Assembly: GCA_947501275.1 (NCBI GenBank)
Contig: CANMVD010000001.1
Location: forward strand, 992,001 to 1,056,000
Direction of reading: 5' to 3'
DNA from: an uncultured Tateyamaria sp.
GTDB lineage: Bacteria > Pseudomonadota > Alphaproteobacteria > Rhodobacterales > Rhodobacteraceae
Length of the DNA: 64,000 nucleotides
Part shown: in pieces, positions 35,324 through 43,827 of the stretch
How positions within the stretch are numbered: the first letter of the stretch is position 1
Layout of the letters: the number at the start of each line of letters is the position of its first letter
Position numbers and translations under genes: made by a program
Notes under the pieces: model-generated
The model's input: the letters and a program-made list of their open reading frames with translations, nothing else
What the model was told of the DNA's origin: nothing
Databases searched by the model: none

Positions 35324-36232
35324 TCACGGCCTAAGCCAAGCGGGCGATTTTCCGATGTGTTCAATTAAAAAATCCATGAACACCCGCACCTTACCTGAAA
35401 CGACGTTGCTTTTGGGGTAGATGAGCCACAGTACCGGATTGCTGGCGAAAGTATATCCCGGCAGAACCTTCACCAACTCCCCTTGTTTAAGTTCGCGGTG
35501 AACAGCCCAAAGAGAGTTGATTGAAATGCCAGCCCCCTCCATCGTTGCCAATTTCTGCGAGACCCCATCATTCAAAATCAGACGTTGCGCCGTGCGTTTT
35601 GGGTCAAACACAGATTGGCTGCCGCTTGGGTCAATGATGTCTTTCGGGTCAAGATTTCGAAAAGCGATAAAGCGGTGCGCGTTCAGATCGCCAAGGACGT
35701 GAGGCGTCCCGTCCCGTTCCAGACATTTTGGCGACGCGCAGAATATGCGCGTGTCATCCGCCAGTTTGCGTGCCATCAGGCTGCTGTCTTCCAATACAGA
35801 GTTTCGCAGGGCGAGGTCATAGCTACCCTCAATCAAATCGAACTGAGCGTCGGACAGATGCAGATCAAGCGTCAGGTCTGGGTAGCGATCCATGAACGTG
35901 GGCAGCAACGGCGTAATATATAACTGCGCGAATGTGCTCGGCGCGGCAAACCGTAATGTGCCGCTGATCTCTGCTTTGCCTTTGCCGAGTGCTGCAAGAG
36001 CCGCTTCCTCTTGCGCGATCATCTCGCGGGCATAGGGCAGAAAATCCTGGCCCTCCAAAGAGACAGATACCTTGCGCGTCGAGCGGTGCAGCAATTCCAC
36101 GCCCAACGTATGTTCCAGTTTAGCGATCCGGTTGCTGGCCACTGCGGGAGCCATGCCAAGCGCACGTCCTGCGCCGCTGATGTTCAATGTCTCACAGGAC
36201 AACACAAAAAGGCGGAGGCTTTGGATATCCAT
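35324..36232 (-). CDS. LysR-family transcriptional regulator
   Basis: 302 residues: N-terminal winged helix-turn-helix (MDIQSLRLFVLSCETLNISGAGRALG... ASNRIAKLEHTLGVELLHRSTR) followed by a two-lobed effector-binding domain (GTLRFAAPSTFAQLYITPLLPTF). It belongs to the class that often controls nearby oxidoreductase genes. It is transcribed toward the 2OG oxygenase gene and divergently from the CmcJ-like gene, and a common ATATTGTATA decamer lies before both. Confidence 0.92.
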   Translation of the reverse strand: MDIQSLRLFVLSCETLNISGAGRALGMAPAVASNRIAKLEHTLGVELLHRSTRKVSVSLEGQDFLPYAREMIAQEEAALAALGKGKAEISGTLRFAAPSTFAQLYITPLLPTFMDRYPDLTLDLHLSDAQFDLIEGSYDLALRNSVLEDSSLMARKLADDTRIFCASPKCLERDGTPHVLGDLNAHRFIAFRNLDPKDIIDPSGSQSVFDPKRTAQRLILNDGVSQKLATMEGAGISINSLWAVHRELKQGELVKVLPGYTFASNPVLWLIYPKSNVVSGKVRVFMDFLIEHIGKSPAWLRP

Positions 36233-36240
36233 ATTGTATA
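36231..36240. promoter_or_regulatory. second ATATTGTATA decamer at the lysR start
   Basis: Identical to the core of the palindrome at 35295-35311. It overlaps the LysR start codon (36230-36232) and lies in the region between the divergent lysR and CmcJ-like genes, so a bound regulator could repress itself and act on the neighbour. Confidence 0.4.
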
Positions 36241-36330
36241 GTTTTTCCGAATACTGAAATCATTTCTGATCCGTTTTTATATTTTCCAAAGGTGATAAGT
36301 CAAAGGTCAAGACGAAGACAGGAGCCAGCA

Positions 36331-37110
36331 ATGACCCAGACCGCGACCGTAAATTACCATGTTCACAAACCAGAACGGCAAGCGTTCCAACTAGATGCGG
36401 GTGGCATCATCGGTAACCTGATCGCGCCCGAATTGGCCCCAACGCAAGTTGAGGTATTTGACGAGCGCACTGTTGGAGGTGGCACCAATTTTGCAGAAAA
36501 CTCAGTGGGCTTCACCGCTTTCCCAACAACCGTGACCTCTTTTGGTGCGGACAATGATTGGCGCGAGACATATGATGCTGAGTTGACCAAACTATTGACC
36601 ACCGAAGTTGAGGCCAAAGAAGTCATCATCTTTGATCATACAGTCCGCACTGACGATCCTGAAGCGGTGCGAAAGCCCGCCCGTAACGTTCACAGCGACT
36701 ATAGCGCACAAGGTGCCAAGCAGCGTTTGATCGACATTCTGGGCGTAGAAAAGGCTGCCAAATGGGAAATGGGCCTATACGCGTTCATCAACGTTTGGCG
36801 ACCTGTTGAGGCGGCAATCAACTCGGCACCGTTGGGTTTTGTCCTGCCGTCAAGCGTCGCTGACGAAGATTGGATTTTGCTGGACCTCATCTACCCTGAC
36901 CGCAAAGGACAGATCATGGGCCTAGCCGCCAATCCGGCGCATGAATGGATCTATATGTCCAGAATGACCCCGAACGAGGTCGCGTATTTCAACATCTACG
37001 ACAACAGCGGTCGGCCCTCCATCGGACACAGTGCCCTTGATATGGTTGAAGACCCCAACATCCACACGGTGCGCCAAAGCATCGAGAGCCGGACATTGGT
37101 TCGGTACTAA
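36331..37110 (+). CDS. CmcJ/NvfI-family oxidoreductase
   Basis: A 259-residue protein resembling CmcJ (cephamycin C methoxylation partner) and the fungal non-haem iron NvfI/AsqJ-like group: the middle shows IIFDHTVRTDD and ARNVHSDYS, the HSDY pattern that includes iron ligands in this family, and FINVWRPVE further on; a late SIGHSALD would supply the distal His. Function in bacteria is largely unknown; a small-molecule oxygenation is likely. The ATG at 36331 has AGGAG upstream; a longer in-frame start is rejected because it overlaps the lysR coding region. 40 bases precede the SDR gene. Confidence 0.78.
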   Translation: MTQTATVNYHVHKPERQAFQLDAGGIIGNLIAPELAPTQVEVFDERTVGGGTNFAENSVGFTAFPTTVTSFGADNDWRETYDAELTKLLTTEVEAKEVIIFDHTVRTDDPEAVRKPARNVHSDYSAQGAKQRLIDILGVEKAAKWEMGLYAFINVWRPVEAAINSAPLGFVLPSSVADEDWILLDLIYPDRKGQIMGLAANPAHEWIYMSRMTPNEVAYFNIYDNSGRPSIGHSALDMVEDPNIHTVRQSIESRTLVRY

Positions 37111-37150
37111 TCACCGCGCAAATCATCCGCCCCCCCTGAAAGGCATCCTC

Positions 37151-37939
37151 ATGACCAAGACCATTCTCATTACTGGCTCCACCGACGGCATCGGCCTGTT
37201 GACCGCACAAACCCTCGCGAAAGAGGGGCACACCATTCTGCTGCACGGCCGCGGCGCTGCGCGTCTTGAAGAGGCGGTGACCAAGGTTGGCGGTAAGGTC
37301 GAAACCTACGCCGCCGATCTGACCCGCATGGCCGACATTCAAACCTTTGCCGCCGAGGTGATGGAAAAGCACGATCGCCTTGATGTGCTGATCAACAACG
37401 CGGGTGTGTTGAAGGTCCAAGACACGATGACGGACGCGGGCCATGATGTGCGCTTTATGGTCAATACTTTTGCACCCTACGCGCTGACTCGCGCGTTGCT
37501 GCGGATCATCCCCAAGGATGGGCGGATTGTGAACCTGTCCTCCGCTGCGCAAGCGCCGATTGATCTGGATGCGATGCGCGGCGGCAAACAAATGGGCCAC
37601 AACGACGCCTATGCGCAAAGCAAACTGGGCATCACGATCTGGACCCGAGAGCTGGCCAAAGAGTTGCCAGACGGACCAATCGTGGTCGCAGTGAACCCCG
37701 GCTCCCTGCTTGCTTCCAAGATGGTCAAAGAGGGCTACGGCATCGCGGGCAATGACCTCCAGATCGGCGCAGATATCCTGCGCGAGGCCGCCTTGGGCGC
37801 GTCGTTTGCAGATGCATCCGGTAAATACTTCGACAATGACAGTGGTCGGTTTGCAAACCCCCACGCAGCGGCCATGGATCAATCCTATTCGGTGCAGGTC
37901 ATGAAGGGCATCGAAGACGCGCTTCAAAGCCTGAGCTGA
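37151..37939 (+). CDS. short-chain dehydrogenase/reductase
   Basis: A 262-residue classical SDR: TGSTDGIG at residues 9-16 binds NAD(P), NNAG at 82-85, catalytic Ser near 131, Tyr154 and Lys158 (YAQSK). The SDR oxidises or reduces an alcohol or ketone; the substrate is unknown. Follows the CmcJ-like gene by 40 bases and precedes the crotonase gene by 95, all on the plus strand, and is probably part of the LysR-controlled unit. Confidence 0.88.
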   Translation: MTKTILITGSTDGIGLLTAQTLAKEGHTILLHGRGAARLEEAVTKVGGKVETYAADLTRMADIQTFAAEVMEKHDRLDVLINNAGVLKVQDTMTDAGHDVRFMVNTFAPYALTRALLRIIPKDGRIVNLSSAAQAPIDLDAMRGGKQMGHNDAYAQSKLGITIWTRELAKELPDGPIVVAVNPGSLLASKMVKEGYGIAGNDLQIGADILREAALGASFADASGKYFDNDSGRFANPHAAAMDQSYSVQVMKGIEDALQSLS

Positions 37940-38034
37940 TCACCTGAGGGTCAGCGACAGTCGAACCTCTCTCCTCCCTCCAAAGCAACCCTCCCGTCGG
38001 CAATGGCCGCACGGGCGCAAGAAAGGACTGTCCC

Positions 38035-38880
38035 ATGAAATATGAAAACTTCCAAACCTTTGACGTTGAAGTTAAAGACGCCATCGCCACAGTCACCTTT
38101 GATTTTGGCACGGTGAACGTACAGGGCCACGAAATGCTTGCCGATCTCAACAGCCTTGCCATGCGGCTTGAGCGGGATCGCGAGACGAAAGTTGTGATTT
38201 TCCAGTCTGCCAACCCCGAAGTCTGGGTCTGCCACTACGACACCGAACTTTTGAAAGATATGTCGACTGAGGCCGTATCGCGTGAGGAGGCGCAGCTGTT
38301 GGACCTCCAATCTGTGTGCGAACGCATCAGCAAAGTCCCGCAAGCTACCATCGCCAAACTCGAAGGCTTTGCTCGTGGCGGGGGTCACGAACTGGCACTC
38401 GCCCTGGACATGCGGTTTGCCGTGCGTGGCAAGTTCAAGTTCATGCAAATGGAAGTCGGCATGGGCATTCTGCCCTGTGGCGGCGGTGCATCGCGCATGG
38501 CACGTCAAACCGGCCTTGGCCGCGCGTTGGAAATCATCCTAAGTGCGCGCGATTTCGATGCGGACGAGGCGGAAGCCATCGGCACAATCAACAAAGCCTT
38601 TGAGGCAAATGAGATCAACGAATACGTTAACACGCTGGCACAGCGCATCGCCAAATTCCCGGCGGAGTCGATCAATGCCTGTAAGCAGATGGTCTACGAA
38701 TCCATCGACAAACCCATTGATGACGCGCTGCAGGCAGAAGCCTATTGGCTGTACCAAGCAACCAGCAAAACACCTGCAGTCAAACGCTTCGGTATCGCCG
38801 ATGAGCAAGGCTTGCAGCACGACATGGAAAACCAGCGTAACTGGGAAAACCTTGTGATGGATGTGCAGGACATTAACTGA
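38035..38880 (+). CDS. enoyl-CoA hydratase/isomerase (crotonase) family protein
   Basis: A 281-residue crotonase-fold protein. ARGGGHELALALD supplies the oxyanion-hole Gly and one catalytic Glu, and MEVGMGILPCGGGASRM the second Glu and the loop typical of hydratases. The N-terminal half is unusual for the family (WVCHYDTE in place of the usual GADL motif), so substrate or even reaction may differ from a standard enoyl-CoA hydratase. AAAGGA supports the ATG at 38035. It lies downstream of the SDR gene, pointing to acyl-CoA or acyl-like intermediates. Confidence 0.82.
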   Translation: MKYENFQTFDVEVKDAIATVTFDFGTVNVQGHEMLADLNSLAMRLERDRETKVVIFQSANPEVWVCHYDTELLKDMSTEAVSREEAQLLDLQSVCERISKVPQATIAKLEGFARGGGHELALALDMRFAVRGKFKFMQMEVGMGILPCGGGASRMARQTGLGRALEIILSARDFDADEAEAIGTINKAFEANEINEYVNTLAQRIAKFPAESINACKQMVYESIDKPIDDALQAEAYWLYQATSKTPAVKRFGIADEQGLQHDMENQRNWENLVMDVQDIN

Positions 38881-39118
38881 CGTTTTGCTTGGAAGCGGAT
38901 ATCTGGATCAATGAGCTGGGTGTCCGCTTTGTCCCACGTCAGCCTTGCACGCACGCCAACGATGAATGTCGGCTTCGGGCTGGCACCGGTCAACCGACCA
39001 AATCTGTCAGATGACAGCTTTGAGCCCAACTCGACCGATGCTGCATGCCGCACCAATGCCAGCAAAGCACGTAAAGCTGTCGTTGATCGTTCGCTTAGTG
39101 GCGCGGCTGGCTTATACT
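38881..39118. other. gap holding a fragment of the dispersed repeat
   Basis: No gene is visible between the convergent crotonase and aldehyde dehydrogenase genes. It contains ATGAATGTCGGCTTCG (38962-38977), identical to 27919-27934, followed by GAGCCCAA and ATGCTGCA motifs that also occur near the two 123-base repeats. It seems to be a third, diverged member of that family. Confidence 0.5.
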
Positions 39119-40612
39119 TCAAAACTCAAATCTGACTCCCTGCGCAAGCGGCAACGCGTCGGAATAGTTGATCGTATTGGTTTGCCGCCGCATGTAGGAT
39201 TTCCACGCGTCGGAGCCGCTCTCTCGTCCGCCGCCGGTTTCCTTTTCTCCGCCGAAGGCGCCACCGATTTCTGCACCGGATGGGCCGATATTTACGTTCG
39301 CGATGCCGCAGTCAGAGCCGGATGCCGACAGGAACCGTTCCGCCTCGCGCAGATCGCGCGTCATGATGCAGGATGACAGCCCCTGTGGCACACCATTGTG
39401 CAGTGCAATAGCTTCGTCGAAATCATTGTAGCCCATGACGTAGAGGATCGGCGCGAAGGTTTCGGTCGCGACTGTTTTTGATTGGGTGGGCATCTCCACG
39501 ATAGCCGGTCTGACATAAGCGCCCCCCTCGACCCCGCTTGCCACACCGCCACCATGGACCGTTCCGCCTTCGGCCTTGGCCTGCGTCAGCATCGCCTGCA
39601 TCCGGTCAGAGGCGGCCTGGTCAATCAGCGGGCCGACAAGTGTGCCATCCTGTCGGGGGTCGCCGATCGCAAGCGTCGCATAGGCCTTTGCGAGCTTTGA
39701 GACGAGGTCATCCTTGATGGAATGGTGAACGATGGCCCGGCGCAGGGTCGTGCAACGTTGCCCGGCCGTGCCGACGGCCGAAAAGACAATCGCCCGCAAC
39801 GTCATGTCAAGGTCCGCTGACGGCGCGACTATCATGCCGTTATTGCCGCCCAGTTCAAGGATCGGCCGGCCCCACCGCGCCGCAACCTTTGGCCCGACAA
39901 TGCCACCCATCCGTGTCGATCCCGTCGCGCTGATAATGGGCACGTCAGATGACTGGACAAGCGCCTCACCAATGTCCGGCCCGCCGATTGTGCATTGCAC
40001 CAAACCTTTGGGCGCGTCGCCAAACCGCGTGAGCGCCCGGTCCAGAATCTTCATGCAGACGAGTGCTGTCAGCGGCGTCTTTTCCGACGGTTTCCAGATC
40101 ACAGGATTGCCGCAGACCAGCGCCAATGCGGCGTTCCAGGACCAGACCGCGACGGGGAAGTTAAACGCGGTGATGACGCCGCAGGTGCCCATCGGGTGCC
40201 AGGTTTCCATCATGCGGTGGCCGGGCCGTTCGGACGCGATGGTAAGGCCATAAAGTTGCCGCGACAGGCCAACCGCGAAATCGCAAATGTCGATCATCTC
40301 CTGCACCTCGCCAAGGCCTTCGGACACGATCTTGCCCGCCTCCAGCGTTACAACCGCGCCAAGTTCGTCTTTTGCCGCGCGAAGCTCTTCGCCCAGAAGG
40401 CGGACAAGTTCCCCCCGACGCGCTGCAGGCACAGATCGCCAATCCATGAATGCCGCTTGTGCCCTGGCGATCACTGCCGGCATGTCGCTGGTGGGCGTCT
40501 CGGTCACATGCGCGACCTCAGCGCCGTCAATCGGAGAACAGACAGTCAGCGTGCCGCCGGTCAGGTCCGCATTCGTCAGGCCCGCGGCCAGAAGAACGTC
40601 GTGATGGGTCAT
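39119..40612 (-). CDS. ALDH7-type aldehyde dehydrogenase (aminoadipate semialdehyde/piperideine-6-carboxylate)
   Basis: A 497-residue NAD-dependent aldehyde dehydrogenase with catalytic Cys287 (GQRCTTLR) and Glu253 (ELGGNN). The end SGAEIGGAFGGEKETGGG... SYMRRQTNTINYSDALPLAQG matches ALDH7 (antiquitin, PcD/AmaB), the enzyme that oxidises alpha-aminoadipate semialdehyde to aminoadipate in lysine breakdown. It is the last gene of a five-gene minus-strand operon that includes glutaryl-CoA dehydrogenase, which supports this assignment. Three bases separate it from the upstream gene. Confidence 0.88.
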   Translation of the reverse strand: MTHHDVLLAAGLTNADLTGGTLTVCSPIDGAEVAHVTETPTSDMPAVIARAQAAFMDWRSVPAARRGELVRLLGEELRAAKDELGAVVTLEAGKIVSEGLGEVQEMIDICDFAVGLSRQLYGLTIASERPGHRMMETWHPMGTCGVITAFNFPVAVWSWNAALALVCGNPVIWKPSEKTPLTALVCMKILDRALTRFGDAPKGLVQCTIGGPDIGEALVQSSDVPIISATGSTRMGGIVGPKVAARWGRPILELGGNNGMIVAPSADLDMTLRAIVFSAVGTAGQRCTTLRRAIVHHSIKDDLVSKLAKAYATLAIGDPRQDGTLVGPLIDQAASDRMQAMLTQAKAEGGTVHGGGVASGVEGGAYVRPAIVEMPTQSKTVATETFAPILYVMGYNDFDEAIALHNGVPQGLSSCIMTRDLREAERFLSASGSDCGIANVNIGPSGAEIGGAFGGEKETGGGRESGSDAWKSYMRRQTNTINYSDALPLAQGVRFEF

Positions 40613-40615
40613 GCG

Positions 40616-41647
40616 TTATCCTTTCGTGACAAGGTGTCTTTGGTCGGCGCGACCCATTGCGACAAGGAACGGGTCCGCCTGTTGCATTGCTTGAAAATCA
40701 GCCTTGCTGCGCATTCCGCGCCATGTGGTCAGCACAAGCGATTGAGCCACCGCACCGCCCAGCGTCGTGCCGGGTCCCGAGACAATAAAGAGATCGGGCG
40801 CGAATTCGCGGGCGGCCACCGCGATGGCACGGGTAAAGTCATAGGGCTGGGTGACCTGATGACCGAAAGTGTAGCTGTGCAGCGCCGCCGGGTCGCTTGC
40901 CCCCGGCCACCAGATTGCACCGCGCCCGTCGATCATCGGCAGATCAGGTTGACAGAAATGCGATGGCGCGAAATGCGATAGCGCTCGATCAGAGATCGGG
41001 GCGACCAGATCGGAATGAAATGCCGCATGTTCGGCCAGCCGCATGGGAAACAGATCGCGTCGCGGCACGACCTTTTCAAAGGCTGACAATCCGCGCGAAT
41101 TGCCCGCCAGAACGAGCATCCCACCAAGGTTGATCGAGACGGAAAGGGATTGCTCGAACGTGCCGTCAATTTCATTGACGATGTCGCACAGGTTTTGTGT
41201 GGCTTGTTCTCCGCCGCGCCAGTCCTCATCCGTGAAGGGATAAACCAACTGCCCGCCCTCACCATCCTCATGCATCCAGCGGCCCATTGTGTTCACGATA
41301 TCAAAGCCGGTCCGTGGTTGAACCGCGCCAGCACAGGCCAGCGCACTGTACCAGCCCATTGAATTGCCGGTCACCGCCACAAGCTCGATCCCATCACGGT
41401 CGATGGTCATGAAGTCCCCAAGGCTCGCCGTATAGATCAGGCCAGCGGCGTTATCGCCGCGCGTGTGGATCGCCGCATCGAACGTCCGGGCAGCATCAAG
41501 GTCGGAAAGGTTGGTCTGCCCTTGGGCCGTGCGGGCCGTATCAAAGGCCGCCAGCAAGTCAGGGTCTGGGAAGTGACGCGCCAGAGTGCCCAACTCGCCC
41601 TTGTTGTAGGTCCCCCGTCCGGGGCAGATCAGCACGGCCGTCTTCAT
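40616..41647 (-). CDS. malonyl-CoA:ACP transacylase-like protein
   Basis: A 343-residue protein of the FabD acyltransferase fold: the GNSMGW nucleophile elbow with Ser96 and EHAAFHSDL with His211, the pair that makes up the transferase dyad. It is longer and more diverged than housekeeping FabD (about 310 residues), so the acyl group may not be malonyl. It lies between the fused E1 and ALDH7 genes, with four-base and three-base junctions, so it is expected to act in the same pathway, perhaps moving an acyl or glutaryl group; this is inference. Confidence 0.72.
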   Translation of the reverse strand: MKTAVLICPGRGTYNKGELGTLARHFPDPDLLAAFDTARTAQGQTNLSDLDAARTFDAAIHTRGDNAAGLIYTASLGDFMTIDRDGIELVAVTGNSMGWYSALACAGAVQPRTGFDIVNTMGRWMHEDGEGGQLVYPFTDEDWRGGEQATQNLCDIVNEIDGTFEQSLSVSINLGGMLVLAGNSRGLSAFEKVVPRRDLFPMRLAEHAAFHSDLVAPISDRALSHFAPSHFCQPDLPMIDGRGAIWWPGASDPAALHSYTFGHQVTQPYDFTRAIAVAAREFAPDLFIVSGPGTTLGGAVAQSLVLTTWRGMRSKADFQAMQQADPFLVAMGRADQRHLVTKG

Positions 41648-43824
41648 GCCACCATCGCCTTGGCCGCATCCACGATGCCCTCGCGGGACGGCAGTGTGGC
41701 CCCATAAGCCGGGCCCGTGGCGATAAAGCTGTCCTCGGCTGTCACGCGGTTGAGGTGCAGGTCGGTTTTCTCAGTCAGGAGCGCAAACAGCGCCTCTGAC
41801 AGCCCGCCCGTCCGACGGGTTTCATCCACGATCAAGGCCCGGTCGCATTCGGCAAGCGCCTGCAATAATCCGGCTTCTGGCAAGGGCGACAACCAGCGCA
41901 GGTCGATAACACGGGCATCTATTCCGTCAGATTTCAGGTCTGCCTGCGCCTGTCGCGCGAGGTATGTGCCATTGCCGAACGTCACGATAGCCAGATCCGT
42001 CCCGGACCCATGGGTGCCGACCTCGCCCGTTTCAATCCGTTCACCTGCCGCCGGATACTGGTTCATCCAACCGTCATCACCGTCTTCCAGCAGATCACGC
42101 ATGGGATACAGCGCGATCGGTTCCAGAAAGGCAACGATCCGCTGCTCTTCGCGCGCCAGCCGCACCGCTTCGCGCAGCATCCTCACGGCGTCACGGCCGT
42201 TGGATGGGCAAGCAAGGATCAGCCCAGGAATGTCGCGCAGAACCGCGACCGAGTTGTCGTTATGAAAGTGCCCGCCAAAGCCGCGCTGATACCCAAGGCC
42301 CGCAATGCGGACGACCATCGGATTGGTGAATTGCCCGTTGGAAAAGAACGGCAAGGTCGCGGCCTCGCCCCGTAACTGATCCTCGGCGTTGTGCAGATAG
42401 GCAAGGAACTGGATCTCGGGTATGGGAATGAACCCATTGTGCGCCATGCCGATGGCGAGGCCGAGAATGGATTGTTCATCCAGCAGCGTGTCGATCACCC
42501 GGTCCGATCCGAACCGCTTTTGCAGCTTTTGCGTAACGCCGTAGACGCCGCCCTTACGGCCCACATCCTCCCCCATCAGCATGACCTCGCGGTGCTCCAG
42601 CATCAGGTCGCTCAGCGCCCAATTCAAAAGGCGGCTCATCGGTTGCGGACCTTCTTGCGCCTTGGCCGCTGGACCAAGAACCACGGATCGGTCGGCGTCG
42701 CTTGCTGCGTTGGTGGGATGGCTGGTGCGTGTGGGTGGGATAAGGCTGGCCATGACGTCGGATGCAGTTTTGAGCCGTGGGCGGGTTACTACCTCTGCTG
42801 CGATGCGGGCCACACGGGCGCGGGTGCCGGCGTAGACCTTTCGCGCAGCTTGCGCGTCAAGCGCTCCCCGTGCAGCCAGCAAACGTACCGAGTGCAAAAG
42901 TGGGTCGTTCGCCTCATCCGCTTCGACGGCAGCCTTGGGCAGATAGGTCGTCGCTACATCGGCGCCCGCGTGGCCATAGAGCCTGACAGTTTGGATATGC
43001 AGAAACGCCGGCTTGCGGCGGCGGCGCACGTAGTCGGCGGCCTCGTAGGCCACGCGGAATGTGTCGAAGATATCCAGTCCGTCGCAGGCGAAATACTTCA
43101 GGCCAGGGCGGTTCTGAAAGGTGGCCTCGATCCAGCCCTTTGGCGTCTCGGTTGAAATGCCAATTCCATTGTCCTCGCATACAAACAACAGCGGCAGGGG
43201 CGTCGACTGGTAGCTGGTCCATTGCGCGGCATTGAACGCTCCCTGCGCCGTTGAATGGTTGGCAGAGGCATCGCCAAAGCTGCAAACGACAATCGCGTCG
43301 TCCGGGTAGCTGACGTGTTCTGGGCGGTGGCGGCGCGCAGCCCCTATTGAATAGGCCGCCCCAAGCGCCTTCGGCAAATGGCTGGCGATGGTCGATGTCT
43401 GCGGCGGGATGTTCAGCGCTTTGGAACCCAGCACTTTGTGCCGCCCGCCCGAGATCGGATCATCCCTGGAACAGGCAAAGCTGAGAAGCATGTCCCACGC
43501 CATCGACTGACCCGGCACCTGCATGGCGCGCGCAATCTGAAACGCGCCGTCGCGATAGTGCAAAAAGGCCGGGTCGGTGGGGCGCAGGGCTGCGGCCACG
43601 GCCGCGATGCCTTCATGCCCGGACGATCCGATTGTGTAGAACCCTTCGCCCGCCGCCTGCATTTCGCGGCTCTGCAGATCGAGCGCACGGCTGAGACATT
43701 GCGCATGAAAAACCTCGACGGCAGCCTTATCGGTCAGTATCCCGGCAGGCGCACGGCCCGGCGGCAGATCACCGGCGGCTGTGCGCCTCAGAAAGTTCTG
43801 TTCTACGATCCGTGCGCGGTCCAT
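41644..43824 (-). CDS. fused alpha-beta E1 component of a 2-oxoacid dehydrogenase, thiamine diphosphate dependent
   Basis: 726 residues with both halves of an E1 on one chain: an alpha-like half (1-330; SSGHEGIAAVAAALRPTDPAF, FGDASANHSTAQGAFN binding thiamine diphosphate) joined through a Pro/Thr-rich linker (about 345-390) to a beta-like half (395-726; LMGEDVGRKGGVYGVTQ, LAIGMAHNG, RIAGLG). Such enzymes decarboxylate 2-oxoacids; in this operon 2-oxoadipate is the obvious candidate. No E2 (lipoyl) or E3 gene is near, so the partners would be encoded elsewhere or replaced by another acceptor. Four-base overlap with the acyltransferase-like gene. Confidence 0.85.
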   Translation of the reverse strand: MDRARIVEQNFLRRTAAGDLPPGRAPAGILTDKAAVEVFHAQCLSRALDLQSREMQAAGEGFYTIGSSGHEGIAAVAAALRPTDPAFLHYRDGAFQIARAMQVPGQSMAWDMLLSFACSRDDPISGGRHKVLGSKALNIPPQTSTIASHLPKALGAAYSIGAARRHRPEHVSYPDDAIVVCSFGDASANHSTAQGAFNAAQWTSYQSTPLPLLFVCEDNGIGISTETPKGWIEATFQNRPGLKYFACDGLDIFDTFRVAYEAADYVRRRRKPAFLHIQTVRLYGHAGADVATTYLPKAAVEADEANDPLLHSVRLLAARGALDAQAARKVYAGTRARVARIAAEVVTRPRLKTASDVMASLIPPTRTSHPTNAASDADRSVVLGPAAKAQEGPQPMSRLLNWALSDLMLEHREVMLMGEDVGRKGGVYGVTQKLQKRFGSDRVIDTLLDEQSILGLAIGMAHNGFIPIPEIQFLAYLHNAEDQLRGEAATLPFFSNGQFTNPMVVRIAGLGYQRGFGGHFHNDNSVAVLRDIPGLILACPSNGRDAVRMLREAVRLAREEQRIVAFLEPIALYPMRDLLEDGDDGWMNQYPAAGERIETGEVGTHGSGTDLAIVTFGNGTYLARQAQADLKSDGIDARVIDLRWLSPLPEAGLLQALAECDRALIVDETRRTGGLSEALFALLTEKTDLHLNRVTAEDSFIATGPAYGATLPSREGIVDAAKAMVA

Positions 43825-43827
43825 GGC

